DNA from: Halomonas sp.
Lineage (GTDB): Bacteria; Pseudomonadota; Gammaproteobacteria; Pseudomonadales; Halomonadaceae
Assembly: GCF_017515565.1 (NCBI RefSeq)
Contig: NZ_JAFWFN010000014.1
Location: 1-64,000 of the forward strand
Direction of reading: 5' to 3'
DNA: 64,000 bases
Below the pieces are notes generated by a model. The model searched no databases. It was not told where the DNA came from and saw only the letters and a program-made list of their open reading frames with translations. A program made the translations under genes and the position numbers. Of the stretch, positions 7,146 to 14,254 are shown piece after piece (positions within the stretch are counted from its first letter, which is position 1; each line of letters begins with the position of its first letter).

Positions 7146-8765
7146 ATGAGCACGCCAACATCCGACGTACTAATCATCGGCGGCGGCGTCGCCGGTTTAA
7201 CCCTGGCGCTTGAGGTTGCAGACCACCTCTCAGTAACGCTAGTGCGCCCAGCGGTTGATGACCAAGGTGCCAGCCGATGGGCACAAGGGGGTATTGCTGC
7301 CGTATTATCCCCCGACGACGATCTTGAAGCCCATGTGCGTGATACGTTAATTGCTGGCGATGGGCTATGCGATGAAGAGGCGGTAAGGCACACGGTTACC
7401 CACGGCCCAGGCGCTATTCAATGGCTAATTGATAACGGCGTACCGTTTACCCCCGATCCCGACCCCGCCGCTCGCTACCCTTACCATCTTACTAGAGAGG
7501 GTGGCCACAATGCCCGGCGCATTATCCATGCAGATGACGCCACGGGACGCGCTGTTGTCGATACGCTGCTAAACAAAGTCAGCGCCCACCCGAACATTAC
7601 CCAACGCAGCGACCTAACGGTTTTAAACCTGCTCAGCAATGAAGCAGGCCAATGCATTGGCGCCACAGGGACAGACACTCAGCAGCGCTATAAAACTCTC
7701 CTAGCACGGCACACAGTGTTAGCTACTGGCGGCTCTAGCGGGCTTTACAGACACACAACCACGCCCTCTCCGAGCAGCGGTGAAGGCATGATAATGGCAG
7801 CCGAGCTCGGCGCCGTACTAATGAACCTAGAGTTCCAGCAGTTTCACCCTACCTGTTTATTCGACCCAGAAGGCCCCGCTTTTTTAATCAGCGAAGCTGT
7901 GCGCGGTGAAGGTGGCCATTTATTAAATGAAGCGGGGCATCGGTTCATGCCCGATATTGACCCACGCGCAGAACTTGCCCCTCGCGATGTAGTGGCACGG
8001 GCGATAGACGCAGAAATTCAGCAAAGCGGCCAAGGGCATGTATGGCTCGATATTCGTCATCTTGGGGAGGCGGCTATTGCTCATCACTTCCCGACGATTT
8101 TAGCCCATTGCACCACCCGTGGCATGGACATTACCCGCCAACCGATCCCCGTTGTACCAGCTGCGCACTACAGCTGTGGTGGCGTCGCAACCGATTACAA
8201 AGGCGCCACCCACGTAGCGAACCTGTATGCCATAGGCGAAACCGCCTGCACTGGCCTTCACGGCGCGAACCGCATGGCAAGCAATTCACTCTTAGAGTGC
8301 TTAGTATACGCGCGAAGCTGTGCACAGCATTTACTTGCTCAGCCCAACACCCCCCTACCGAGTGATAAAGGCAACGTTGCACAGCCCAGCCACAAAGCTG
8401 GCGTTATTGATGTTGAAAAACTTCATATGCTGCGCAGTGCCATGCGCGAAGTGATGAGCCACTACGTATCAATTGTGCGTAGCAATCAAAGCCTTGCTAC
8501 AGCGCAGGAAAAACTCGTCGAAATTGAGATAGAACTAGAAGACTTTCTTGCCAGCACGCTAGGCAATGAGGACGAGAGGCGTGGGCACCCTGAGAGTGTA
8601 CGCTTCAAGCAGTCTTTGAAGCTTGCCCAGCTAACCGTATTAGCTGCACTACAACGTCAGGAGTCTCGAGGGCTACACTACTCAACAGACTGGCCTGGTC
8701 AGCAGAGCAATGCCACTGCATCTAGGCTCACGTTACAGCAGTTAACGACCTGCCCGGTGACATAA
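7146..8765 (+). CDS. nadB: L-aspartate oxidase
   Basis: FAD enzyme that oxidises L-aspartate to iminoaspartate, the first step of de novo NAD synthesis. The frame is open from 7119, but AAGGAG seven bases before ATG 7146 fixes the start, giving 539 residues (E. coli 540). The dinucleotide fold VLIIGGGVAGL is at about 8-18. The substrate/FAD segments TREGGHNARRIIHADD and GANRMASNSLLECLVY are typical of NadB rather than succinate dehydrogenase. The C-terminal helical domain is complete. Its last 24 bp overlap the convergent ygfX gene. Confidence 0.96.
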   Translation: MSTPTSDVLIIGGGVAGLTLALEVADHLSVTLVRPAVDDQGASRWAQGGIAAVLSPDDDLEAHVRDTLIAGDGLCDEEAVRHTVTHGPGAIQWLIDNGVPFTPDPDPAARYPYHLTREGGHNARRIIHADDATGRAVVDTLLNKVSAHPNITQRSDLTVLNLLSNEAGQCIGATGTDTQQRYKTLLARHTVLATGGSSGLYRHTTTPSPSSGEGMIMAAELGAVLMNLEFQQFHPTCLFDPEGPAFLISEAVRGEGGHLLNEAGHRFMPDIDPRAELAPRDVVARAIDAEIQQSGQGHVWLDIRHLGEAAIAHHFPTILAHCTTRGMDITRQPIPVVPAAHYSCGGVATDYKGATHVANLYAIGETACTGLHGANRMASNSLLECLVYARSCAQHLLAQPNTPLPSDKGNVAQPSHKAGVIDVEKLHMLRSAMREVMSHYVSIVRSNQSLATAQEKLVEIEIELEDFLASTLGNEDERRGHPESVRFKQSLKLAQLTVLAALQRQESRGLHYSTDWPGQQSNATASRLTLQQLTTCPVT

Positions 8766-9140
8766 CCGGCGCAGCTCCCGGTGGCTATGGGCTGGCAAGC
8801 TATCAGGCCATAGCCACACCCTCTGCGGCCCTAAGTGAAGTCCAAGCAACCACGGGCCAATATAATCACAGCGTACCGGCCGCTCATCACCCAGCTCTCC
8901 ATTTGCAAGCAGCCAACGCCCAGAAAACTGAGCACCCTTCTTTACCAACTGCAAATCACCGCTGGGCTGCGCCTGATACTGGCGCCAAACCACATACGCT
9001 GTGCATAGCACCAATACAGCCACTAACCATACTGGCACTAACCAGCTCATTACCATACAAAGCCCTAACGCCAACGTTGCATGACATGCGCTTTGACACT
9101 TAGAGCGTGCGATAGGCAGAATTATCGGTGGTTTCAGCAT
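8742..9140 (-). CDS. ygfX: YgfX/CptA-type inner-membrane protein
   Basis: A 132-residue protein from ATG 9140 (an upstream TTG at 9149 is possible). Two hydrophobic stretches, about residues 22-55, are followed by a soluble tail with LWPDSLPAHSHRELRRLC, a pattern seen in YgfX. It overlaps the 3' end of sdhE by 41 bp, the conserved sdhE-ygfX arrangement. E. coli YgfX has been described as a membrane partner or antagonist in a toxin-antitoxin role, which is disputed. The assignment comes from position, size and tail motif. No clear ribosome site is present, so translation probably couples to sdhE. Confidence 0.78.
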   Translation of the reverse strand: MLKPPIILPIARSKCQSACHATLALGLCMVMSWLVPVWLVAVLVLCTAYVVWRQYQAQPSGDLQLVKKGAQFSGRWLLANGELGDERPVRCDYIGPWLLGLHLGPQRVWLWPDSLPAHSHRELRRLCHRAGR

Positions 9141-9393
9141 GTTCAACAATCATTTGTACCAATCGACGCAGCGCAGGATCATCAGGCCATTCACGGTGCA
9201 TCAACCACACAAACAGGTCTTGATCCTCTTCTTCGATTAGCCGCTCATACGCTAATTGATCTTCCTCACTTAGCGTATCAAAGCGTTTTTCAAGGAAAGG
9301 AATAAGTAGCAAATCCAGCTCCCACATACCGCGGCGAGAGTGCCAGTAAAGTCGCTTGCGCAGTATTGCTGCTGGTGAAGTATCGTCGCTCAA
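9100..9393 (-). CDS. sdhE: FAD assembly factor SdhE
   Basis: Small soluble factor that helps attach FAD covalently to succinate dehydrogenase subunit SdhA. The open frame reaches 9462, but the family is about 88 residues. I choose TTG 9393, preceded by GAGAGG at a good distance, giving 97 residues (SDDTSPAAILRKRLYWHSRRGMWELD). The diagnostic RGxxE is RGMWE at 21-25. The acidic centre and the LFVWLM segment also fit. Divergent from ihfB. Confidence 0.92.
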   Translation of the reverse strand: MSDDTSPAAILRKRLYWHSRRGMWELDLLLIPFLEKRFDTLSEEDQLAYERLIEEEDQDLFVWLMHREWPDDPALRRLVQMIVEHAETTDNSAYRTL

Positions 9394-9615
9394 CGTCAGC
9401 CTCTCGGGATAGATGAAATGAAATACCAGTATACCTAAGCCACAGGGTCGCGCCAGCGGCAACCTTCGCCTATGCTGTAATTCAGTTACACACTAATTTA
9501 CCTAGTACCTTGTTTTATCTGAATTGTTTTATATCGGCATGCGCAGTATGCTGGATTCGATGTTATCGAGGTCGCAAGCATCAACGCGCCATATAAGTTC
9601 GCAGGGAGCCAACCG

Positions 9616-9912
9616 ATGACCAAATCTGAATTGATCGAACAAATCGCAATGCGGCAACCGGAGCTATCCGCTAAAGAAGTAGAAACGGCGGTGCGTATTA
9701 TCTTGGATGATATGACGGACGCCTTAGCTAGTGGCGGACGTGTGGAGATTCGCGGTTTTGGCAGCTTTTCGCTGCATTACCGGGAACCACGCATAGGGCG
9801 TAACCCTAAAACCGGCGACCCCGTCGATTTAGAGGGTAAATATGTCCCCCACTTCAAACCGGGTAAGGAGCTACGCGAGCAGGTAGATGCAAGCCGTGCA
9901 CTGGGCTACTAG
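9616..9912 (+). CDS. ihfB: Integration host factor subunit beta
   Basis: DNA-bending protein that pairs with IHF-alpha. The 98 residues, the [11 protein letters not shown] start and the DNA-binding arm ([13 protein letters not shown], with the intercalating proline) are diagnostic, and the RGFGSF turn precedes it. Ribosome site AGGGAG lies upstream. In many relatives rpsA lies directly upstream; here sdhE does, in the opposite direction. lapA and lapB follow on the same strand after about 110 bp. Confidence 0.97.
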   Translation: MTKSELIEQIAMRQPELSAKEVETAVRIILDDMTDALASGGRVEIRGFGSFSLHYREPRIGRNPKTGDPVDLEGKYVPHFKPGKELREQVDASRALGY

Positions 9913-10021
9913 CCGAGCATCGCGTGCTCTTACATGCATATCAGACCTTCTGCGGGATGACGTCGCTTCCAGACTCAGACACAATAGTGTCACCGTGAAC
10001 GTCACTGACTAGGAAACTCTC

Positions 10022-10327
10022 ATGCGTTGGATAAAAGGGCTGATTCTGGCCGTCATTTTGCTGGTTGTGCTGCTGATCGGCATTCTGTTTGCCGTCAACA
10101 ATCAGCAAACCGTAGCCTTAAACCTGATTTGGGTCGAACTGCCTCCCGTTTCTCTCTCTGTATGGCTGTTGGCCACATTAGCCTTTGGCGTTATTTTAGG
10201 CATGCTCGCAATGCTGGGTGTTTATGTACGGCTGAAAGCGCGGCTGGCGCGCAGCGAGCGCCACAGTAAACAGCAGCGCAAAGAGCTTGATCGTTTACGC
10301 ACCCAGGAGCTAAAGGAAGTGGCGTAA
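10022..10327 (+). CDS. lapA: Lipopolysaccharide assembly protein A
   Basis: Inner-membrane protein of 101 residues with two transmembrane helices (about 5-25 and 43-66) and a basic cytoplasmic coiled tail (RLKARLARSERHSKQQRKELDRLR). This is the LapA (DUF1049, YciS) pattern. It acts with LapB to tune LPS synthesis through control of LpxC degradation. It ends TAA directly against the ATG of lapB, so the two are translated as a pair. Confidence 0.93.
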   Translation: MRWIKGLILAVILLVVLLIGILFAVNNQQTVALNLIWVELPPVSLSVWLLATLAFGVILGMLAMLGVYVRLKARLARSERHSKQQRKELDRLRTQELKEVA

Positions 10328-11527
10328 ATGCATGATCTCGCGCTGCTGGGTGTACTATTGGTAGCCATCGCCATTGGTTTTGGCCTGGGATACCGACACG
10401 CTTCCCTCCGCAAGCAGCGCACGCCAGCCTCGCGCACCACAGATATATCGCGCGAGTACTTCGTCGGGCTGAACTATCTCCTGAATGAACAGCCTGACGA
10501 AGCAATCAATACCTTTATCCATGCACTGGAAGTTAACAGCGATACCGTGGGCACTCACATTGCCTTGGGCAAGCTGTTTCGGGCACGCGGCGAAGCCGAC
10601 AAAGCCGTCAGTATTCACCAAAACTTACTTGCTCGCCCAGCGCTCTCTACGTCTACCAACCAACATATTCAACTCGAACTAGCCCGTGATTTTATGGCGC
10701 TAGGCGTCCATGACCGCGCGCAGCGTTTGCTACGCGACCTTTTAGAACACGCTGTTAATTCCCCTTACCATCAAGAAGCCAAACGCTTATTGATCGATAT
10801 ACTGGAGCGTGAAAAAGAGTGGCAGTCTGCCCTGGATGTTGCTCAGCCTCTCCTAAAACAGCAGCCCGGCATGCGCCGACCGGCAGCCCACTGGCTATGT
10901 GAACTGGCTTTAGAAGAAATTCAACAGTCCAGTCGTGCGCTGGCTCGAAAACACTTGAAAAAGGCGCTGCAGCTAGACGAGCGCTGCGTTCGCGCTACTC
11001 TGCTTCTAGCTGAGTTAGAAATGGAAAACGGTCACTACCGTCGCGCCATTGACAGCCTTGAACGCATACCTCGCCAAGATATTGCTCATATCCCCACGAT
11101 GCTGCCGGCCCTCCAGCGCGCCTATGAGCGCAATAACGACTTACATGGCTTTGAGACCCAGCTCTACCAACTGCTTGGCCACGCACCTTATACCAGTGTG
11201 ATTATCACGTTGGGCGAGCTAGTTCATCACCGCGACGGTGTTGATAGCGCGATAGAGCGCACCGGAGAATGGCTTCGTGAAGCCCCTAGCCTGGGCGGGC
11301 TTGATTACCTGATCGACCTCTATTCGGAAAGCCAGCGCCTTAGCGGCAAAACCCCACCCGATACGCGGCTACTGCTCTTAAAGCATCATACCAAGGCACT
11401 TATGGAAGGCAGGCCTCGTCACCGCTGCCGTCGCTGTGGATTTACCAGCGACAGCCTAGCATGGCAGTGCCCCAGCTGCCGACGCTGGGGCACTATCAAG
11501 CCTATTACTGGCGTCGAAGGCGAATAG
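10328..11527 (+). CDS. lapB: Lipopolysaccharide assembly protein B
   Basis: 399 residues (E. coli LapB/YciM 389). An N-terminal membrane anchor (about 5-22) is followed by a cytoplasmic tetratricopeptide-repeat array (about 45-350) and a rubredoxin-like metal site at the C-terminus, visible as CRRCGF and CPSC near residues 366-383. LapB links FtsH to LpxC and so limits LPS production. It starts immediately after the lapA stop codon. It ends 19 bp from the convergent pyrF. Confidence 0.96.
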   Translation: MHDLALLGVLLVAIAIGFGLGYRHASLRKQRTPASRTTDISREYFVGLNYLLNEQPDEAINTFIHALEVNSDTVGTHIALGKLFRARGEADKAVSIHQNLLARPALSTSTNQHIQLELARDFMALGVHDRAQRLLRDLLEHAVNSPYHQEAKRLLIDILEREKEWQSALDVAQPLLKQQPGMRRPAAHWLCELALEEIQQSSRALARKHLKKALQLDERCVRATLLLAELEMENGHYRRAIDSLERIPRQDIAHIPTMLPALQRAYERNNDLHGFETQLYQLLGHAPYTSVIITLGELVHHRDGVDSAIERTGEWLREAPSLGGLDYLIDLYSESQRLSGKTPPDTRLLLLKHHTKALMEGRPRHRCRRCGFTSDSLAWQCPSCRRWGTIKPITGVEGE

Positions 11528-11546
11528 CGCAAGACTCAAAAAAGCA

Positions 11547-12248
11547 TCAAGAAACCGCTAACTCCGCTTCAATGGCCGCCAGCGCTGCCATAGGGTCCTC
11601 GGCTTGGGTAACTGGCCGCCCCACTACCAGATGGGTGCTGCCTGCCCGCATCGCCTCAGAAGGCGTCATAATCCGCTGTTGATCGTTCGCCGCAGCAAAG
11701 CTTGGTCGAATACCGGGGGTTACTTTCAAAAACTCAGCGCCACACTGCGCTTTAATCTGAGCAGCCTCCTGTGCAGAACAGACCACCCCGTTCAAACCGC
11801 TTTGCTGGGTTAGCGCTGCTAATCGCATAACCTGATCCTGCGGCGTGGCCGCCACACTCGCCTCATGTAAATCCTCAGCCTGCATACTGGTCAATACAGT
11901 CACTGCAATAAGATGTGTTGATAGGTTGTGGTCTATTAAGCGTTTAGCAGCGGCCTCCATCATGCGGCGACCCCCTGAGGCATGCACATTAACCATCCAA
12001 ACACCCTGCTCAGCCGCCGCCTGAACCGCGCCTGCTACCGTATTAGGGATATCGTGAAATTTCAGGTCAAGAAAAACCTCGAACCCACGTCCATGCAGCG
12101 CTTCCAGCACAGCCGGGCCACTGCGCGTAAATAATTCTTTACCCACTTTTACACGGCAGCGCGAAGGATCTAGCTGATCGGCCATGCATAAAGCAGCATC
12201 TAGGGAGGGGTAATCAAGGGCGATAATCAATGGGGAATCGGTAGCCAC
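11547..12248 (-). CDS. pyrF: Orotidine 5'-phosphate decarboxylase
   Basis: Last step of UMP synthesis. 233 residues, TIM barrel. The catalytic DxKxxD motif is DLKFHD at 61-66, and the phosphate-binding end is seen in TPGIRP and VVGRPVTQA. The start is GTG at 12248 ([14 protein letters not shown]) with GGAG upstream. Usually in this neighbourhood pyrF follows lapB on the same strand; here it is inverted relative to lapB. Confidence 0.96.
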   Translation of the reverse strand: MATDSPLIIALDYPSLDAALCMADQLDPSRCRVKVGKELFTRSGPAVLEALHGRGFEVFLDLKFHDIPNTVAGAVQAAAEQGVWMVNVHASGGRRMMEAAAKRLIDHNLSTHLIAVTVLTSMQAEDLHEASVAATPQDQVMRLAALTQQSGLNGVVCSAQEAAQIKAQCGAEFLKVTPGIRPSFAAANDQQRIMTPSEAMRAGSTHLVVGRPVTQAEDPMAALAAIEAELAVS

Positions 12249-12302
12249 GGGCGTACTCCATGTTCATTTTGGCGCATTGTAACAGCCCAACCAGCCTTCC
12301 TG

Positions 12303-12342
12303 TGTAAGTGATTTGCTCATAACCTGTAGCAAAATGCTTACA
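12303..12342. repeat. Imperfect inverted repeat upstream of pyrF
   Basis: Arms 12303-12317 and 12328-12342 (TGTAAG..TTTGCT and AGCAAA..CTTACA) match at 12 of 15 positions around a 10-nt centre. It lies about 55 bp upstream of pyrF, between pyrF and the divergent helix-hairpin-helix gene. It could be an operator or an RNA hairpin. Confidence 0.5.
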
Positions 12343-12522
12343 AAAACAGTCGCACATGGCTTACAGCATTTTCATGGCGAAGCGCTTAAGTTTACCAAGG
12401 CGGTGTCTTAATAAAACCTCGCCGCTTAAAACACATGGTCGCAATGCTACTTCCCGGCAAATAGCACGCCGTCGTGAAAAGCGCATAGGCGGCCCAATCA
12501 ACAAATCAAAGGATGTTAACCC

Positions 12523-12807
12523 ATGCAAACAACGTTAAAAGGATTGCTAACGGCACTGCTGCTTAGCCTCAGTTTAGGCCTATCAGGAGCCGCCCTAGCG
12601 CAAGCAGTGGCACCCATCAATGTCAATACCGCAGATGAAGAGCTACTGGCTGAACTTCCGGGCGTAGGCCCAAGCCGTGCTGCTGCCATTATTGAAGAGC
12701 GGGAAACCAACGGCGCATTTGAAAACGCGGATGACCTAACGCGCGTTAGCGGCATCGGCCCCGCCACTGTTGATCGTATGCGTGACCAAGTAGCCTTTGA
12801 CGAATAA
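12523..12807 (+). CDS. Secreted helix-hairpin-helix protein, ComEA family
   Basis: 94 residues: a clear signal peptide (about 1-26, cleavage after ALA at the AQA site) followed by a single HhH DNA-binding domain (INVNTADEELLAELPGVGPSRAAAIIEERE and a second hairpin VSGIGPATVDRM). This is the short ComEA type found across gammaproteobacteria. ComEA proteins bind DNA in the periplasm during transformation uptake; whether this one does is inference. AAGGA lies upstream of the ATG. It stands alone, facing away from pyrF. Confidence 0.9.
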   Translation: MQTTLKGLLTALLLSLSLGLSGAALAQAVAPINVNTADEELLAELPGVGPSRAAAIIEERETNGAFENADDLTRVSGIGPATVDRMRDQVAFDE

Positions 12808-12814
12808 AGCAGCC

Positions 12815-12855
12815 ACTTTCAACCGCTTGACGGCCATCGTCGAGCGGTTGAAAGT
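12815..12855. terminator. Long hairpin between the ComEA-like gene and prpF
   Basis: A perfect 13-bp stem (ACTTTCAACCGCT with AGCGGTTGAAAGT) encloses a second 4-bp stem (GACG/CGTC). It sits between convergent genes. There is no T run on either side, so it may be a transcript-end stabiliser rather than an intrinsic terminator. Confidence 0.55.
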
Positions 12856-12911
12856 AATAACATCAACGGCGTAAAAAGTTTCTGATCAACACCGTGATGA
12901 ATCAGTGGCTT

Positions 12912-14090
12912 TTAAAACGTATCGCCGGGGATACGCACATTGCCTTCCATTAATACCCGCGCGCTACGGCTCATAACGGCTTGGTCAATCTGCCATCGCC
13001 CTTCAACTAAGCTTGCCTTTGCGCCAACTCGCAAGGAACCAGATGGGTGCCCGAATGTGACCGCCTCCCGCTCAGTGCCGCCTGCCGCCAGATTCACCAA
13101 CGTCCCCTGAATAGCCGCCGCCGCGCCAATCGCCACCGCTGCTGTGCCCATCATCGCGTGATGCAATTTACCCATTGAAAGCGCTCGCACCACTAAATCA
13201 ATATTTTTCGCATCGACGGCTTTACCGCTAGAAGCCGTATAGCTGGCGGCGGGAGCAACAAACGCCACTTTCGGCGTATGCTGCCGGCTTGCCGCTTCAT
13301 CAACGTGCTTAATCAATCCCATACGTACCGCACCGTGAGCACGAATAGTCTCAAACATAGAAAGCGCATTGGCATCGCTGTTAATCGCTTCCTGCAGTTC
13401 ACAGCCGGTATAGCCAATATCCTGAGCGTTGATAAACACCGTCGGAATACCTGCATTAATCAGCGTTGCCTTTAGAACGCCTACCCCTGGCACTTCCAAG
13501 TCGTCGACTAGATTACCCGTTGGAAAAATCGCTCCTTCACCGTCAGCGGGATCCATAAAGGCCACGGGGATTTCAGCGGCGGGAAAAGTGACGCCATCTA
13601 ACTCAAAATCACCGGTTTCCTGTACCTGGCCATTAACAATCGGCACTTGAGATACAATCGTTTTACCGATGTTAACCTGCCAAATACGCACTTCAGCCAT
13701 ACCATTTTCTGGCACCCTGGCAGGGTCTACCAAACCGTTAGCTATCGCGTATGGACCAACGGCTGCGGATAAGTTTCCGCAGTTGCCGCTCCAATCTACA
13801 AAGGGTTTATCAATAGAGACTTGGCCAAACAGATAATCTACATCATGATCCGACGACTCACTTTTGGAAAGAATTACGGTCTTACTCGTGCTGGACGTCG
13901 CCCCGCCCATTCCATCGATCTGTTTTTCGTAGGGGTCTGGGCTACCGATCACACGCAATAACAGCTTATCTCGGGCTTCACCGGGAACCTGGGCTGCTTC
14001 AGGCAAATCGCTCAGCGTGAAAAAAACCCCTTTACTGGTACCACCACGCATATAGGTGGCGGGAATACTGATTTGTGCAACATGAGACAT
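12912..14090 (-). CDS. prpF: 2-methylaconitate cis-trans isomerase PrpF
   Basis: 392 residues from ATG 14090 (MSHVAQISIPATYMRGGTSKGVFF), with GGGAG eight bases upstream; the frame is open to a GTG at 14099. The glycine-rich N-terminal MRGGTSKG and the SGNCGNLSAAVG segment are typical of the PrpF/diaminopimelate-epimerase fold. PrpF isomerises the trans-2-methylaconitate made by AcnD so the hydration step can follow in propionate degradation. It follows acnD by about 160 bp, but a strong terminator lies between them. Confidence 0.95.
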   Translation of the reverse strand: MSHVAQISIPATYMRGGTSKGVFFTLSDLPEAAQVPGEARDKLLLRVIGSPDPYEKQIDGMGGATSSTSKTVILSKSESSDHDVDYLFGQVSIDKPFVDWSGNCGNLSAAVGPYAIANGLVDPARVPENGMAEVRIWQVNIGKTIVSQVPIVNGQVQETGDFELDGVTFPAAEIPVAFMDPADGEGAIFPTGNLVDDLEVPGVGVLKATLINAGIPTVFINAQDIGYTGCELQEAINSDANALSMFETIRAHGAVRMGLIKHVDEAASRQHTPKVAFVAPAASYTASSGKAVDAKNIDLVVRALSMGKLHHAMMGTAAVAIGAAAAIQGTLVNLAAGGTEREAVTFGHPSGSLRVGAKASLVEGRWQIDQAVMSRSARVLMEGNVRIPGDTF

Positions 14091-14181
14091 AAATAACACT
14101 CCCTAACCTTTCTCAATGATTATTCTTAATGACTGCGCTCAATAACCATGTTCAGTAACCATACTCAATAACAACATGCCG

Positions 14182-14215
14182 AAAAAAGAGCCCGGCGCTT
14201 AGCGTCGGGCTCTTT
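14182..14215 (-). terminator. Rho-independent terminator after acnD
   Basis: On the minus strand AAAGAGCCCGACGC and GCGCCGGGCTCTTT form a stem (one G-U pair) followed by six T residues. It lies between acnD and prpF, so prpF depends on readthrough or its own promoter. Confidence 0.85.
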
Positions 14216-14254
14216 GGGTGCTCGCCTTGGCGCTAAAGGTTAACGCCTGGTTGG

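Noticed and set aside
9510-9535. TTGTTT and TATATC upstream of ihfB as a promoter
   Set aside because: The spacing is only 14 bp and other AT-rich hexamers fit as well, so no promoter is called.
12356-12538. A 60-codon, very basic plus-strand frame before the ComEA-like gene
   Set aside because: No ribosome site, arginine/lysine-rich composition without a recognisable fold, and it overlaps the well-supported start of the next gene.
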